DNA from: Planctomycetaceae bacterium
Lineage (GTDB): Bacteria; Planctomycetota; Planctomycetia; Pirellulales; PNKZ01
Length of the DNA stretch: 64,000 nt
Assembly (NCBI GenBank): GCA_016793115.1
Contig: JAEUIN010000345.1
Location: forward strand, 1 to 64,000
Direction: 5' to 3'
The position numbers were made by a program, and so were the translations under genes. This document shows positions 16,182 to 24,935 of the stretch, in pieces (position 1 is the stretch's first letter; each line of letters opens with the position of its first letter). The notes beneath the pieces were generated by a model. It was not told the DNA's origin. It worked only from the letters and a program-made list of their open reading frames with translations, and made no database searches.

Positions 16182-17053
16182 TATCGATCGAAGAACTTCT
16201 TGAAGGCATGCAAAGTCGTGGCGCGGCCGGCGCGGCCGATCGACGTCGTCAGCGGAATCATTTTCGGACAGACGGCCACGCAGTTTTGCGCGTTGCCGCA
16301 GTCTTGAATTCCGCCTTCGGCCATCAAGGCGTCGAGCCGCTCGCCGGCGTTCATCTTGCCGGTCGGGTGACCGTTGAAGAGCATCGCTTGGCTGATCGCG
16401 TGGGCGCCGATGAAGCCGCGGTCGAATTCCGCCGCTTCGCGCTTCCGGAACTCTTCTTCCGTCTCGCCGTCCTTCTTCTTAATCTCGATCTTTACGTACT
16501 GCGGGCAGGCTTCCAGGCAGCAGCCGCAGCTCATGCACTGGCTCAGCGGGTAGGCCACCTCTTGATCGGCCGCGGCCACGCGCGGACCGGAGCCCATGTC
16601 GTAGTAACCGTCGACGGGAATCCAGGCTTTGACCTTCTGCAGTCCGCGAAACAAGCGGGCGCGGTCGACCATCAGATCGCGGACGACCGGAAACTTCGTC
16701 ATCGGTCGCAGCTCGATCTCCTCCGGGTTGTCGACGAGCAACCGATCGACGAGCGCCGAGCAAGCCTGGCGCGTCTTGCCGTTAATGACCATCGTGCAAG
16801 CGCCGCAGACCTCTTCGAGGCAGTTGCAATCCCAGGCGACGGGAGTCACCGTTTCGCCGTCGGCCGTTTCGGCGTGCGCGGCGATCCGCTGGAGCACGCT
16901 GATCACATTCATGTCGTTTTCGCGGGCGACGACGTGACGTTCCCAATAGCTCGGAGCGTCGGGGGCGTCTTGGCGGAGCACGCGAACCGTGAACGTGGCC
17001 GGCGCGGCTTGGCCGCCGGGAGCATGATCGTCGTGTGAAGCTGCTTGAATCAT
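16181..17053 (-). CDS. sdhB: Succinate dehydrogenase / fumarate reductase iron-sulfur subunit
   Basis: This 290-residue protein has a [2Fe-2S] ferredoxin-like domain with Cys ligands in CNCLEEVCGAC (76-86) and a further Cys at 98. A C-terminal domain follows with CMSCGCCLEACP and a later C..NCVAVCP group for the [4Fe-4S] and [3Fe-4S] clusters. It passes electrons from the SdhA flavin to the membrane quinone site. The 24-residue insertion between the cluster motifs (KIEIKKKDGETEEEFRKREA) is charged and also occurs in other long type-B enzymes. Third gene of sdhC-sdhA-sdhB. Confidence 0.96.
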   Translation of the reverse strand: MIQAASHDDHAPGGQAAPATFTVRVLRQDAPDAPSYWERHVVARENDMNVISVLQRIAAHAETADGETVTPVAWDCNCLEEVCGACTMVINGKTRQACSALVDRLLVDNPEEIELRPMTKFPVVRDLMVDRARLFRGLQKVKAWIPVDGYYDMGSGPRVAAADQEVAYPLSQCMSCGCCLEACPQYVKIEIKKKDGETEEEFRKREAAEFDRGFIGAHAISQAMLFNGHPTGKMNAGERLDALMAEGGIQDCGNAQNCVAVCPKMIPLTTSIGRAGRATTLHAFKKFFDR

Positions 17054-17124
17054 GAGCCTACTACTTTTGTGAACTCGCTATCGAACGAACGGACTCGGCC
17101 GCGAAATTTCCTGACGGTTGAGAC

Positions 17125-19152
17125 TTACGACGCACTCGCCGTAGCCGCACCGACGGCCGAAGCTCCGTTTCCATTGGTGCCCGCTTGCGCCGCCGCGGAC
17201 TGCTCCGCTTGGCGCTGTTTCCAGACCTCTTCAATGATTTCCGCGCCGACCAAACCGTACAGCCGCGGCCGAGGGGTGATCAACGAAGTGTCGACGTCTT
17301 CGTACGACAATTCCGGTTCGCCGTCTTTGCCGAGCACGGCGATCGTGCTCTTCAGCCACTTCTTCGTGCTCGCCTCGAACCGGTCGACCCACTCCTCAGC
17401 CAACCGACGGCGCTCGGCCGGTGCGGCGGCGGCGTCGATGCCGGGCATCGCAAACTCCGGCTTGTAATGAGCGCCGCGGCACTCGTCGCGCTGCAGTGCG
17501 CCTTTGAGAATGCTCTTGGCGATCGGAAACATGTCGAGCAAGGCTTTGGTGAAGACGACGTTTTGGTTCGTCCAGTTGCCGGTGTCGGACAGCGAGCAGC
17601 GTTGAGCCCGCTCGGCGAGCTTCTGCACTTCGGCATAAGCGTCGCGGAGGATGTTATTGTGCCGCACCACGGTCGCGGCCTTCGTCATCACGTTGCCGAG
17701 TTCTTGGTGGATCAAGTAAGGATTCTCACCGCCGGCCGGACGCTTGAGCAGCGCGTCGTGCTCGGCTTGGTGCTTCTTCTTGGCCGATTCGTAGAGCGAC
17801 GCCGGCTGATCGGCCGCGAGGCTTCCCTTGAGCGACTTCATCCAGGTTTGCACCGTCGGCGCAACGATTATCCCGCTGAAGATGCAACTCAGCAGCGAAT
17901 TCGCGCCCAAGCGATTGGCGCCGTGGTACTGATAGTCGCATTCGCCGATCGCGTAGAGCCCCTTGATATTGGTCACCTGATTACGCGGCGAGCCGAGCTT
18001 CAAACCGCCGGTTTCGCTCTTCTCGTAGTCGACCCACAAGCCGCCCATCGAGTAGTGCACCGCGGGGAAGATCTTCATCGGCGTTTCGCGCGGGTCGACC
18101 CCTTGGAACTTCTCGTAGATTTCCAAGATGCCGCCGAGCTTGGCGTCGAGCGTCTTGCGGGGAATGTGCGTAAGATCGAGATACACGCAGAGTCGGTCTT
18201 TCTCGACGCTCAAACCGTCTTCCGTGCAAATGCTGAAAATCTCGCGCGTGGCGATGTCGCGCGGCACGAGATTGCCGTATTTCGGATAGCGCTCCTCGAG
18301 GAAGTAGTAACGCTCGGCTTCCGGAATCTGCTTCGGCGGACGCGGATCCTGCGGCTTGCGAGGTACCCACACGCGGCCTCCTTCGCCGCGTGCGCTTTCG
18401 CTCATGAGCCGGAGCTTGTCGGCGCCGGGGATGGCCGTCGGATGCACCTGAATGAATTCGCCGTTCCCGTACTTCGCACCTGCGCGGAAGCAGCGCGAGA
18501 CGGCGCTGCCGGTGCAAGCCATCGACATCGTCGAGCGACCGAAGATGAGTCCGCAACCGCCGGTGGCGACGATCACGGCGTCGGCCGGAAAGCTGCGAAT
18601 TTCCATCGTCACGAGGTCTTGGGCGACGGCGCCGCGGCACATGCCTTGGTCGTCGAGAATCGGCCCGAGAAAATCCCAAAACTCGTACTTCTTCACGGAG
18701 CCGGTCGTTTGCCAGCGGCGAACCTGTTCGTCGAGCGCGTAAAGCAGTTGCTGGCCGGTGGTCGCGCCTGCGAAGGCCGTACGTTTAAAGAGCGTGCCGC
18801 CGAAGCGGCGTTGGTCGCGATAACCTTCCTGCGTGCGATTGAACGGCACGCCGAGGCGATCCATCAGATTGATGATTTTCGGACCCCACTCGGTCATTTC
18901 CTTGACCGGCGGTTGGTGCTGCAAGAAGTCGCCGCCGTAGACCGTGTCGTCGAAGTGGAGCCACTCGTTGTCGCCCTGTTGACGGGTCAGATCGTTGACG
19001 CTGTTGATTCCCCCCTGCGCGCAAACGCTGTGCGAGCGCTTCACCGGAGTCAGACTCATCAAATCGACGGCGACGCCTTGTTCGGCCAACTGCATCGTCG
19101 CGGCCAAGCCTGCTAACCCGCCGCCGACGACCAACACGCGCTCTTTTGCCAT
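17125..19152 (-). CDS. sdhA: Succinate dehydrogenase flavoprotein subunit
   Basis: A 675-residue protein with the FAD-binding GGGLAGLAATMQLAEQG at residues 9-25, the SVCAQGGINSV flavin-attachment neighbourhood, the HPTAIPG substrate-site segment, and the Ser/Arg-rich GANRLGANSLLSCIFSG. The C-terminal capping domain ends with an Ala/Gly/Thr-rich tail. It oxidises succinate to fumarate with covalently bound FAD. The length and sequence style (RDIATREIF, YSMGGLWVDYEKSETGGL) fit the type-B enzymes of Bacteroidota, Planctomycetes and epsilonproteobacteria rather than the shorter E. coli type. No good SD precedes the ATG. Confidence 0.96.
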   Translation of the reverse strand: MAKERVLVVGGGLAGLAATMQLAEQGVAVDLMSLTPVKRSHSVCAQGGINSVNDLTRQQGDNEWLHFDDTVYGGDFLQHQPPVKEMTEWGPKIINLMDRLGVPFNRTQEGYRDQRRFGGTLFKRTAFAGATTGQQLLYALDEQVRRWQTTGSVKKYEFWDFLGPILDDQGMCRGAVAQDLVTMEIRSFPADAVIVATGGCGLIFGRSTMSMACTGSAVSRCFRAGAKYGNGEFIQVHPTAIPGADKLRLMSESARGEGGRVWVPRKPQDPRPPKQIPEAERYYFLEERYPKYGNLVPRDIATREIFSICTEDGLSVEKDRLCVYLDLTHIPRKTLDAKLGGILEIYEKFQGVDPRETPMKIFPAVHYSMGGLWVDYEKSETGGLKLGSPRNQVTNIKGLYAIGECDYQYHGANRLGANSLLSCIFSGIIVAPTVQTWMKSLKGSLAADQPASLYESAKKKHQAEHDALLKRPAGGENPYLIHQELGNVMTKAATVVRHNNILRDAYAEVQKLAERAQRCSLSDTGNWTNQNVVFTKALLDMFPIAKSILKGALQRDECRGAHYKPEFAMPGIDAAAAPAERRRLAEEWVDRFEASTKKWLKSTIAVLGKDGEPELSYEDVDTSLITPRPRLYGLVGAEIIEEVWKQRQAEQSAAAQAGTNGNGASAVGAATASAS

Positions 19153-19218
19153 GTGCGTAACTTCAAACTGAGTCTAAACGGACCGAATCGAGGAGTATCG
19201 TACGAAGTCGAACGAGGA

Positions 19219-20061
19219 CTACTTGCGAGCGGCGCCGCTTGCCGTCGCGGCCGGAGCCGCACTGAGTTTCTTCAGTTTCTCTTCGGCGCGCCGCTCTGCT
19301 TCATGCTGTATTTCGAGGTGGGCGTCTTCATAAGCTTCGGCCTTCTTAACGTCCGTCGACGTCACGCCGGCAAGCGCCGCCAACCCGACGAGAGTCATAG
19401 CCACGCCGACCGCTCCGCAAATCCAGTTGGCCCGCTTCTGCGCCGCAGCCGAAGTCCATACGCCCCAGGTGATGCCCATCGTCCACAGACCGTTGGCGAA
19501 GTGGAACACGCTGGAGATCACGCCGATCGCGTAAAAAGCTTTCCGCCAGAACGCCGAGAGCGCGATCGCGGCCGTCGAGGTCGCCCGATGCGGATCGAAC
19601 TGATGACCGCCAAGTTTGTCGTTGGCCACGTTTTCGAGCCACCAAGCATTGTGAAACCAGCCGTGCATGTGGAACACGTGGTAGGCGATGAAGAACAGCG
19701 CGATCCACGCCGTCGCGCGCTGCAGCGTATAGCGAACGTTGCCCACGTAGTGGTAGCTGCTCAAGTTTGGGTTACCGCTGCGGATGATGACCACGCCGAC
19801 GACGGCGTGGAAAATCAGCGGCAAGAAGATGAACGTCCACTCGACGATCGGCAGCGCCGGCCCAAGCGAATGGATGAGGTCGACGTTCTTCTGAAACATG
19901 GCCGGACCGCCGAGCGTACTGGCGTTCGTCAGCAGATGGACGCACATATAAGCGCCGACGGGCAGCAGCCCGGTCAGCGAGTGCAGCCGGCGAATCAAAA
20001 ACTCGTTGCGACCAAAGAACGTGCCGACTTTGGGTTCCGACGACGCAGCGGTAGCTTCCAC
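19219..20061 (-). CDS. sdhC: Succinate dehydrogenase cytochrome b558 subunit
   Basis: The GTG at 20061 is preferred because AAGGAAA lies 8 nt upstream; a TTG at 20085 in the same frame would add eight residues. The 280-residue protein has five membrane helices and several His suited as heme ligands (H27, H42, H85, H128/H131 and one in SVFHFANGLW). This matches the diheme cytochrome b558 family that anchors type-B succinate:quinone reductases without a separate SdhD. A charged C-terminal tail (EDAHLEIQHEAERRAEEKLKK) faces the cytoplasm. First gene of the operon; the promoter should lie within 20062-20300. Confidence 0.93.
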   Translation of the reverse strand: MEATAASSEPKVGTFFGRNEFLIRRLHSLTGLLPVGAYMCVHLLTNASTLGGPAMFQKNVDLIHSLGPALPIVEWTFIFLPLIFHAVVGVVIIRSGNPNLSSYHYVGNVRYTLQRATAWIALFFIAYHVFHMHGWFHNAWWLENVANDKLGGHQFDPHRATSTAAIALSAFWRKAFYAIGVISSVFHFANGLWTMGITWGVWTSAAAQKRANWICGAVGVAMTLVGLAALAGVTSTDVKKAEAYEDAHLEIQHEAERRAEEKLKKLSAAPAATASGAARK

Positions 20062-20555
20062 AGAGATGTTTCCTTGACCCCCCAATCGGGGTCGGCAGGA
20101 GGGGCAGAGACGGCCAAGGCCGAATTGAAGGCGGCAAGCGCGATAGCGCGGTCCTGCCGTAGTATAAGAACGGCGCTAAGAGTGACAAGCCGCCGACGGT
20201 CGAAAGCCGTTACGCCGCAAAAGTGTTACGGCGAGACGATGTCTCAAACGCCGGCGATTTTGCAGAATGTCTGCACGGAGCGTTTTTGGCATTCGCGTCG
20301 GGCTGCGCAAGCGAACTGCCTGCCGTTTCGGCACGAGACGAAGCAATAACCGCTTAAATTGCTCTCGAGGCGATCGCACATGCTATTTGACGGCGTGAGC
20401 TAAAATGTTACAAGGCTCCGCCTTGCGACGCTTCGTAGCCCCGCAATCTCGTGTTTTGCGTCACGCGAATCGCCGGCGGTACGGACGTTGCATTGAAGGC
20501 CTTCGATTCGTTGTTCCGCCTATTTTGCAGGTGTATTTTCGCTTCGAGTACGGCC
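20062..20555. other. Divergent intergenic region, sdhCAB and response regulator
   Basis: About 490 bp with no supported gene. It must contain the sdh promoter (leftward) and that of the receiver-domain gene (rightward). A 20-26-bp imperfect dyad around 20208-20233 (GCCGTTAC ... GTTACGGC) is the only symmetric element noticed, and its role is unproven. Confidence 0.4.
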
Positions 20556-20960
20556 GTGGTCGCTCCCTCGCTCCTCATCACCGACGATGATCGTGACTTT
20601 CGTGAAACGCTTCGCGATATGTTCGAGCCGCGCGGTTTTCATTTGCTGACGGCGGGCGACGGTGAAGAAGCCGTGGAAATTCTTCGCCATGAAACGGTGA
20701 ATGTGGCTCTGTTTGATATGCACATGCCGCGGCTGAACGGGCTCGACGCCATTCGCCGCTTGAGAGAGTTTCGCCTGCCGCCGACTTGGATTCTGCTGTC
20801 GGCCGAGGCCGACGAACAACTCATCGCCGAGGCCCGCGAAGCCCAAGTATTCGACGTGCTCCGAAAGCCGGTGACGCGCGACCGCGTGATCGACGTCGTC
20901 CAGCAGGCGCTCGACGTCTCCTTCGGCACTCCGAACTGGCGCGGACTATTAGGCTCCTAG
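20556..20960 (+). CDS. Stand-alone response-regulator receiver protein
   Basis: The receiver core begins VVAPSLLITDDDRDF. A GTG at 20556 gives 134 residues; the frame is open to a GTG at 20451, but the extra residues lack receiver character. The phosphoacceptor is in ALFDMHMPRLNG, the acidic pocket in LLITDDD, the switch Ser in WILLSAEAD and the conserved Lys in VLRKPVT. There is no output domain, so it would work by protein contact (CheY/Spo0F-like). No kinase gene is adjacent; the HDOD protein gene downstream may be functionally related but is separated by 260 bp. Confidence 0.85.
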   Translation: MVAPSLLITDDDRDFRETLRDMFEPRGFHLLTAGDGEEAVEILRHETVNVALFDMHMPRLNGLDAIRRLREFRLPPTWILLSAEADEQLIAEAREAQVFDVLRKPVTRDRVIDVVQQALDVSFGTPNWRGLLGS

Positions 20961-21220
20961 GCTGGATCCGCCGAAAGCGCACTTCCTATTTTTCCGGCGA
21001 GCGGAGGCCATCAGGCGTCCGTCGCAAAGGGCAGCCCATCGCACCGTCGACTTTCGTTGGGTGACCGACCGACTCATGCCGGCGGCTCGCCGTAAAACGT
21101 GCGGCCCGCTTATACCGATTGTAGCGGCCCGCAACCTCTGAGGCGTGTCGTAGACTTCAGAGCCCTCCGCCGCGCTTCGGCTTTCCGCAGCGTGCGTTCT
21201 TTGTCGCCGCTCTGCGAATC

Positions 21221-22915
21221 ATGACGCGTCGCGAAACTCAGCTCAATACGTTCGTTCGTCAGGCCCGCGATCTCTATAGCCTTCCGGCCGTCGCGGTCGA
21301 GGTGCTGGCGCTCGCCGACGACTCGCAGGCCGACGCCGGCAAACTGAAAGCGTCGGTCGAGCGCGATCCCGCACTCTCGGCCAAGTTGCTCCGCGTCGTC
21401 AACAGTTCATTATTCGGACTCGCCCGCCCCGTGGCCGATCTTCATCAAGCGATCGCGTTGTTGGGGGTGAAGGCGCTGAAGTTGCTGGTGTTAGGTTTTT
21501 CCCTGCCGGAGCGGATGTTCGCGGCGAAAGAGGCCGACGTCCTTCGTAGCTATTGGACGCGCACGCTCACTCGCGCCGTCGCGGCTCGCGAATTAGCGCG
21601 CGTGGTCGGAGCCGGTCACGACGACGAGGCCTTTCTCGCCGGCTTGCTCGGCGACCTCGGCATTCTCATCTTCATCCAAGAAGGGGGCGAACGCTATGCC
21701 AACCTCTATCGGCGCTCGCTCGACGACGCCGCGCCGCTGGCTGCGAACGAACGTCGCTACTACGGCTTCGACCACACCGATCTGACGCTCCGCCTGATGG
21801 CCGATTGGAAGCTGCCGCCGGCGTTGATCGTCGCCGTCGAGCAGGGCTTGTCGCTGTTGCAACGGGCGAAAGAAGACTCGCTTCAAGAAGAACCGACCGA
21901 GCTTGCGCCGCAAGCCGCGCTGTTGCGAGCGGCCGACCGTTTGGCGACGATCGTCGTCGACGGCCGCACGGAACTCTGGCCGGAATTGGTGGAAGACGAG
22001 CATGTTCGCCGCAGGCTCACCGCCGAACAACTCGCCGATCTCGCAGAAGCCGTGCAACAGAAAGTCGACCAGCTCGGCCGAGTACTGCACGTGGAAGTCG
22101 GTTCCGAACACTCTTATCGCGAAGTGCTGCAAAAGGCCCACCGACGGATGCTGACCGCGTCGGAGGAGGTCGTCGAAGAACTCCTGCGCCGACGCAAAGC
22201 CGCCGCCGAACTGTGCGACGCCGCTCCGGTCGACGACTCCGCCGAACGAGAATTATTCGAGAACCTCGGCGCGCTGCGCGCTGAGGCCCGAGAATCCGCC
22301 GAGGGCGCGGCAAGCTTTACCGCCATGCACCGTGAACTTCATCCGACCGGCGAGACGCACCGGACGACGACTAACGTCTCGAACGCCGCAACGACGGCCC
22401 GACGCGTAATGAAATCTTCGCTCGCCGGCGCCGGCTCACCGTTCGGCTCACCTGCGGCGCTGGACGATCGCCTGGAAGACGCCCTCGCCTTGTGTCGGCG
22501 CACTCGCGTGCCGCTGAGCCTCGTGCTCGTGGAGCTTGATCGCTTTGACGAGTTGCGTGTCAAGCTCGGACCGGTCTGGGAAGAGTACGCCGTCGCGACG
22601 TTCGAAGACGCCTGCCGATCGGTGGAACACCCGCGGTGGAATTTGGTGCGAGAATCTGCGCAGCGCTGGGGGATCGTCCTTCCCGGCACCGAACGAATTC
22701 GCACGCTCCGACTCGTCGACGAGATCCTCCGTCGCTATCGTCAGCTGTGCCCGCTCGACGTCGAGGGCTCGACGACTTTGAGTTGCGGCACCGCGACGGT
22801 GAACGCGCCGCCGCCCAACTTCCCGCTTGCCGAACTTTTGACGGCCGCCGAGCGCTGCCTCTACGCGGCCCGGTGCGCCGCCGGCGATACGTCGAAGAGC
22901 ATCGAACTTTGCTGA
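21221..22915 (+). CDS. HDOD domain protein with degenerate GGDEF-like C-terminal domain
   Basis: 564 residues. Residues 14-210 form an HDOD domain (LYSLPAVAVEVLALADDSQAD, LLRVVNSSLFGLARPVADLHQAIALLGVKAL), a catalytically inactive HD-like module used in signalling scaffolds. A helical linker with possible coiled coil (about 260-345) follows. The region at about 430-560 has the secondary-structure rhythm of GGDEF domains (PLSLVLVELDRFDEL ... TTLSCGTAT ... LLTAAERCLYAAR), but the RxGGDEF loop is replaced by sequence around SAQRWGIVLPG, so cyclic-di-GMP synthesis is unlikely. The protein is probably a regulatory adaptor. It lies downstream of a stand-alone receiver gene. Confidence 0.85.
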   Translation: MTRRETQLNTFVRQARDLYSLPAVAVEVLALADDSQADAGKLKASVERDPALSAKLLRVVNSSLFGLARPVADLHQAIALLGVKALKLLVLGFSLPERMFAAKEADVLRSYWTRTLTRAVAARELARVVGAGHDDEAFLAGLLGDLGILIFIQEGGERYANLYRRSLDDAAPLAANERRYYGFDHTDLTLRLMADWKLPPALIVAVEQGLSLLQRAKEDSLQEEPTELAPQAALLRAADRLATIVVDGRTELWPELVEDEHVRRRLTAEQLADLAEAVQQKVDQLGRVLHVEVGSEHSYREVLQKAHRRMLTASEEVVEELLRRRKAAAELCDAAPVDDSAERELFENLGALRAEARESAEGAASFTAMHRELHPTGETHRTTTNVSNAATTARRVMKSSLAGAGSPFGSPAALDDRLEDALALCRRTRVPLSLVLVELDRFDELRVKLGPVWEEYAVATFEDACRSVEHPRWNLVRESAQRWGIVLPGTERIRTLRLVDEILRRYRQLCPLDVEGSTTLSCGTATVNAPPPNFPLAELLTAAERCLYAARCAAGDTSKSIELC

Positions 22916-23037
22916 ACGAGCGGCCGTGAAGTCGGCATCGGCAAGCCGTCGCCGGCCGCCACCCCTGCCGCGACTCCGCCGGTTCTGCTACGGTACAAAC
23001 GAGGCTTCCCGTCGTCTTTAGTTCGTGAATCGGTCTT

Positions 23038-23955
23038 TTGGACACGTTTCCCGCCCAGTTCGCCGTACCGCCCGACGCACCCGCGGAGCAGGCGCCGCCG
23101 GTGCGCAAGCGCCGCATTGCTCTGCCGCTGACGCTTTTCGTCCTCACCGGCCTCTCGACGCTCTACACCGGCGCCGTTCATTCGGAAATCGCCGCCGACG
23201 GGCAACTTGTTCCCGTCGTCGATTGGGGAACCGGCCTGACTTACATGCTTTGCGTCATGTCGATCTTGCTCGCGCACGAGATGGGGCACTTTCTCCAAGC
23301 GCTCTACCACCGCATTCCCGCCAGCTTGCCGTATTTCATTCCAATGCCGCTCATGCCCTTGGGCACGATGGGCGCTGTGATCGGCATGCAAGGTTCGCAG
23401 GCCGATCGCAAGCAACTCTTCGACATCGGCATTACCGGACCGATTGCCGGTCTTGTCGTCGCCTTGCCGATCGCTTGGCACGGCATCGCAGTCGCGCAGC
23501 CTTACGCGGGCGACGTCCCGCCGATGCTCGTGATGCACGATCCGTACATCTTTACGCTGATGGCCCGGCATCTTCATCCGCAGTGGCCTGCCGATCAGGT
23601 CGTTGCCGCGAATCCGTATTACCTCGCCGGCTGGCTCGGCGTGCTCATCACCGGACTCAACATGCTTCCCGTCAGTCAACTCGACGGTGGGCACACGGCC
23701 TACGCGCTGTTCGGACGACGGGCCCATCTCTTGGCTCGCGGCATCGTGCTCTCTGCGCTCGGGGCCATTCTCTGGGCAGGGCAAACGCAGTGGGTCGTCA
23801 TGCTCTGCGTGCTGTTTATCATCGGCGTCGATCATCCGCCGACGCGCAACGACCTAGCGCCGCTCGGCTTCACGCGCCGCATCATCGGACTAATCGCGCT
23901 ATTGATTCCGCTGTTCTGCTTGGCGGCCGTTCCGATCAGCGTGGCCGGCGAATGA
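23038..23955 (+). CDS. Site-2 protease (M50) family membrane metalloprotease
   Basis: 305 residues from a TTG at 23038 (no better start nearby; uncertain). The zinc motif H80-E81-x-x-H84 lies in a membrane helix (SILLAHEMGHFLQAL), and the third ligand region is NMLPVSQLDGGH (about 208-219), equivalent to the NxxPxxxLDG motif. Six or so hydrophobic helices are visible. This layout resembles the short bacterial/plant EGY-type site-2 proteases. It cleaves transmembrane substrates such as anti-sigma factors; none is encoded nearby. Its 3' end overlaps the convergent transporter gene by 20 bp. Confidence 0.9.
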   Translation: MDTFPAQFAVPPDAPAEQAPPVRKRRIALPLTLFVLTGLSTLYTGAVHSEIAADGQLVPVVDWGTGLTYMLCVMSILLAHEMGHFLQALYHRIPASLPYFIPMPLMPLGTMGAVIGMQGSQADRKQLFDIGITGPIAGLVVALPIAWHGIAVAQPYAGDVPPMLVMHDPYIFTLMARHLHPQWPADQVVAANPYYLAGWLGVLITGLNMLPVSQLDGGHTAYALFGRRAHLLARGIVLSALGAILWAGQTQWVVMLCVLFIIGVDHPPTRNDLAPLGFTRRIIGLIALLIPLFCLAAVPISVAGE

Positions 23956-24814
23956 CGACGGGAACGAGATACCGCCAGGCCAGCCCCACGAAGATCAGCG
24001 CGCCGCCGGCCACCGTCCACCAAGCAGGCCGCTCCGCATAGCGCAGCAGTACCCAGAGGGGCACTAGAAGCGGCTCAAGCAAGCCGATCGCCACGCCCTC
24101 CTGGCTCGAGATGGTCTTCAGGCCGCGTGCGAAAAGATAGTAGGGAGCGCCCATCTGCACGGCGCCGAAAGCGATGAGCACGAGCCACTGCGTCGTCGAC
24201 GGCCAGATGCCGAAGTAGCTGGGCAACGGCGCAAGGATCACGGCCGTCGTGGTCAGATTCAGCGCGACGAGCCACGCCGAATCGACGTCGCAAAGCCGCC
24301 GCAAGAAGAAAATCGTCACGGCATAGAACAAACCTGAAAGGAGACCTAAGAGCACGCCTTGCGGCGCGGTGCCGCTCCAACTCGTGCCGCTTAATTCGCA
24401 ACTCAAGATGAGGCCCACGCCGCCGACCGAGAACGCGAGAGGCACGAGGTCGCGCCGGTCGAGCGTTTCGCCTGAGAGCCGCGAGAACAGGCAAACCCAG
24501 ACCGGCGCGATGTTCTGCAACCAAATCGCGTTCGCGGCCGTGGTCCAAACCATCGACTGCAGAAACGACAAATTCATGCCGCAAAAAACGAGCGTCATCG
24601 GCACCATCGTCCAGCGAAACTGCACGCGCCGCACGAGCGGCAAAAGCGCCAAGGCCGCAAAAACCGCCCGCCACAAAGCCAGCAACATGCCGCGCTGTTC
24701 CGCCGGCCAAGCGGCGAACACGTCGCTCTTCACGAACAACCCGTTCGTGCTCCAGAGCACGGCCGCGCCGCAGACCAAGAGGCGGGCTCGCGTCATCTGG
24801 GCCGACGTAGGCAT
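23936..24814 (-). CDS. EamA/DMT-family transporter
   Basis: 292 residues from ATG 24814 (a second ATG at 24796 is also possible). Ten hydrophobic segments are arranged as two five-helix EamA repeats. The first starts LLVCGAAVLWSTNGLFVK and the second GVLLGLLSGLFYAVTIFFLRR. The end of repeat two shows ISSQEGVAIGLLEPLLVPLWVLL, typical of the drug/metabolite exporter superfamily. The substrate cannot be inferred. The stop codon lies inside the coding region of the convergent protease gene. Confidence 0.88.
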   Translation of the reverse strand: MPTSAQMTRARLLVCGAAVLWSTNGLFVKSDVFAAWPAEQRGMLLALWRAVFAALALLPLVRRVQFRWTMVPMTLVFCGMNLSFLQSMVWTTAANAIWLQNIAPVWVCLFSRLSGETLDRRDLVPLAFSVGGVGLILSCELSGTSWSGTAPQGVLLGLLSGLFYAVTIFFLRRLCDVDSAWLVALNLTTTAVILAPLPSYFGIWPSTTQWLVLIAFGAVQMGAPYYLFARGLKTISSQEGVAIGLLEPLLVPLWVLLRYAERPAWWTVAGGALIFVGLAWRYLVPVVIRRPR

Positions 24815-24935
24815 GTAAGGCTGGATTCCGGTCTTGGACGATCGGTTTTCGGTGACGGAAGACGTCGGCCGCACTCTCGATGAAGTTCTAGTCGCCCAAT
24901 ACTATCAACGGAAAACCGAAAATCCGCCGCCCCGA

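Noticed and set aside
20451..20555. N-terminal extension of the receiver protein
   Set aside because: The extra 35 residues show no receiver or membrane feature, and the domain starts cleanly at the GTG at 20556.
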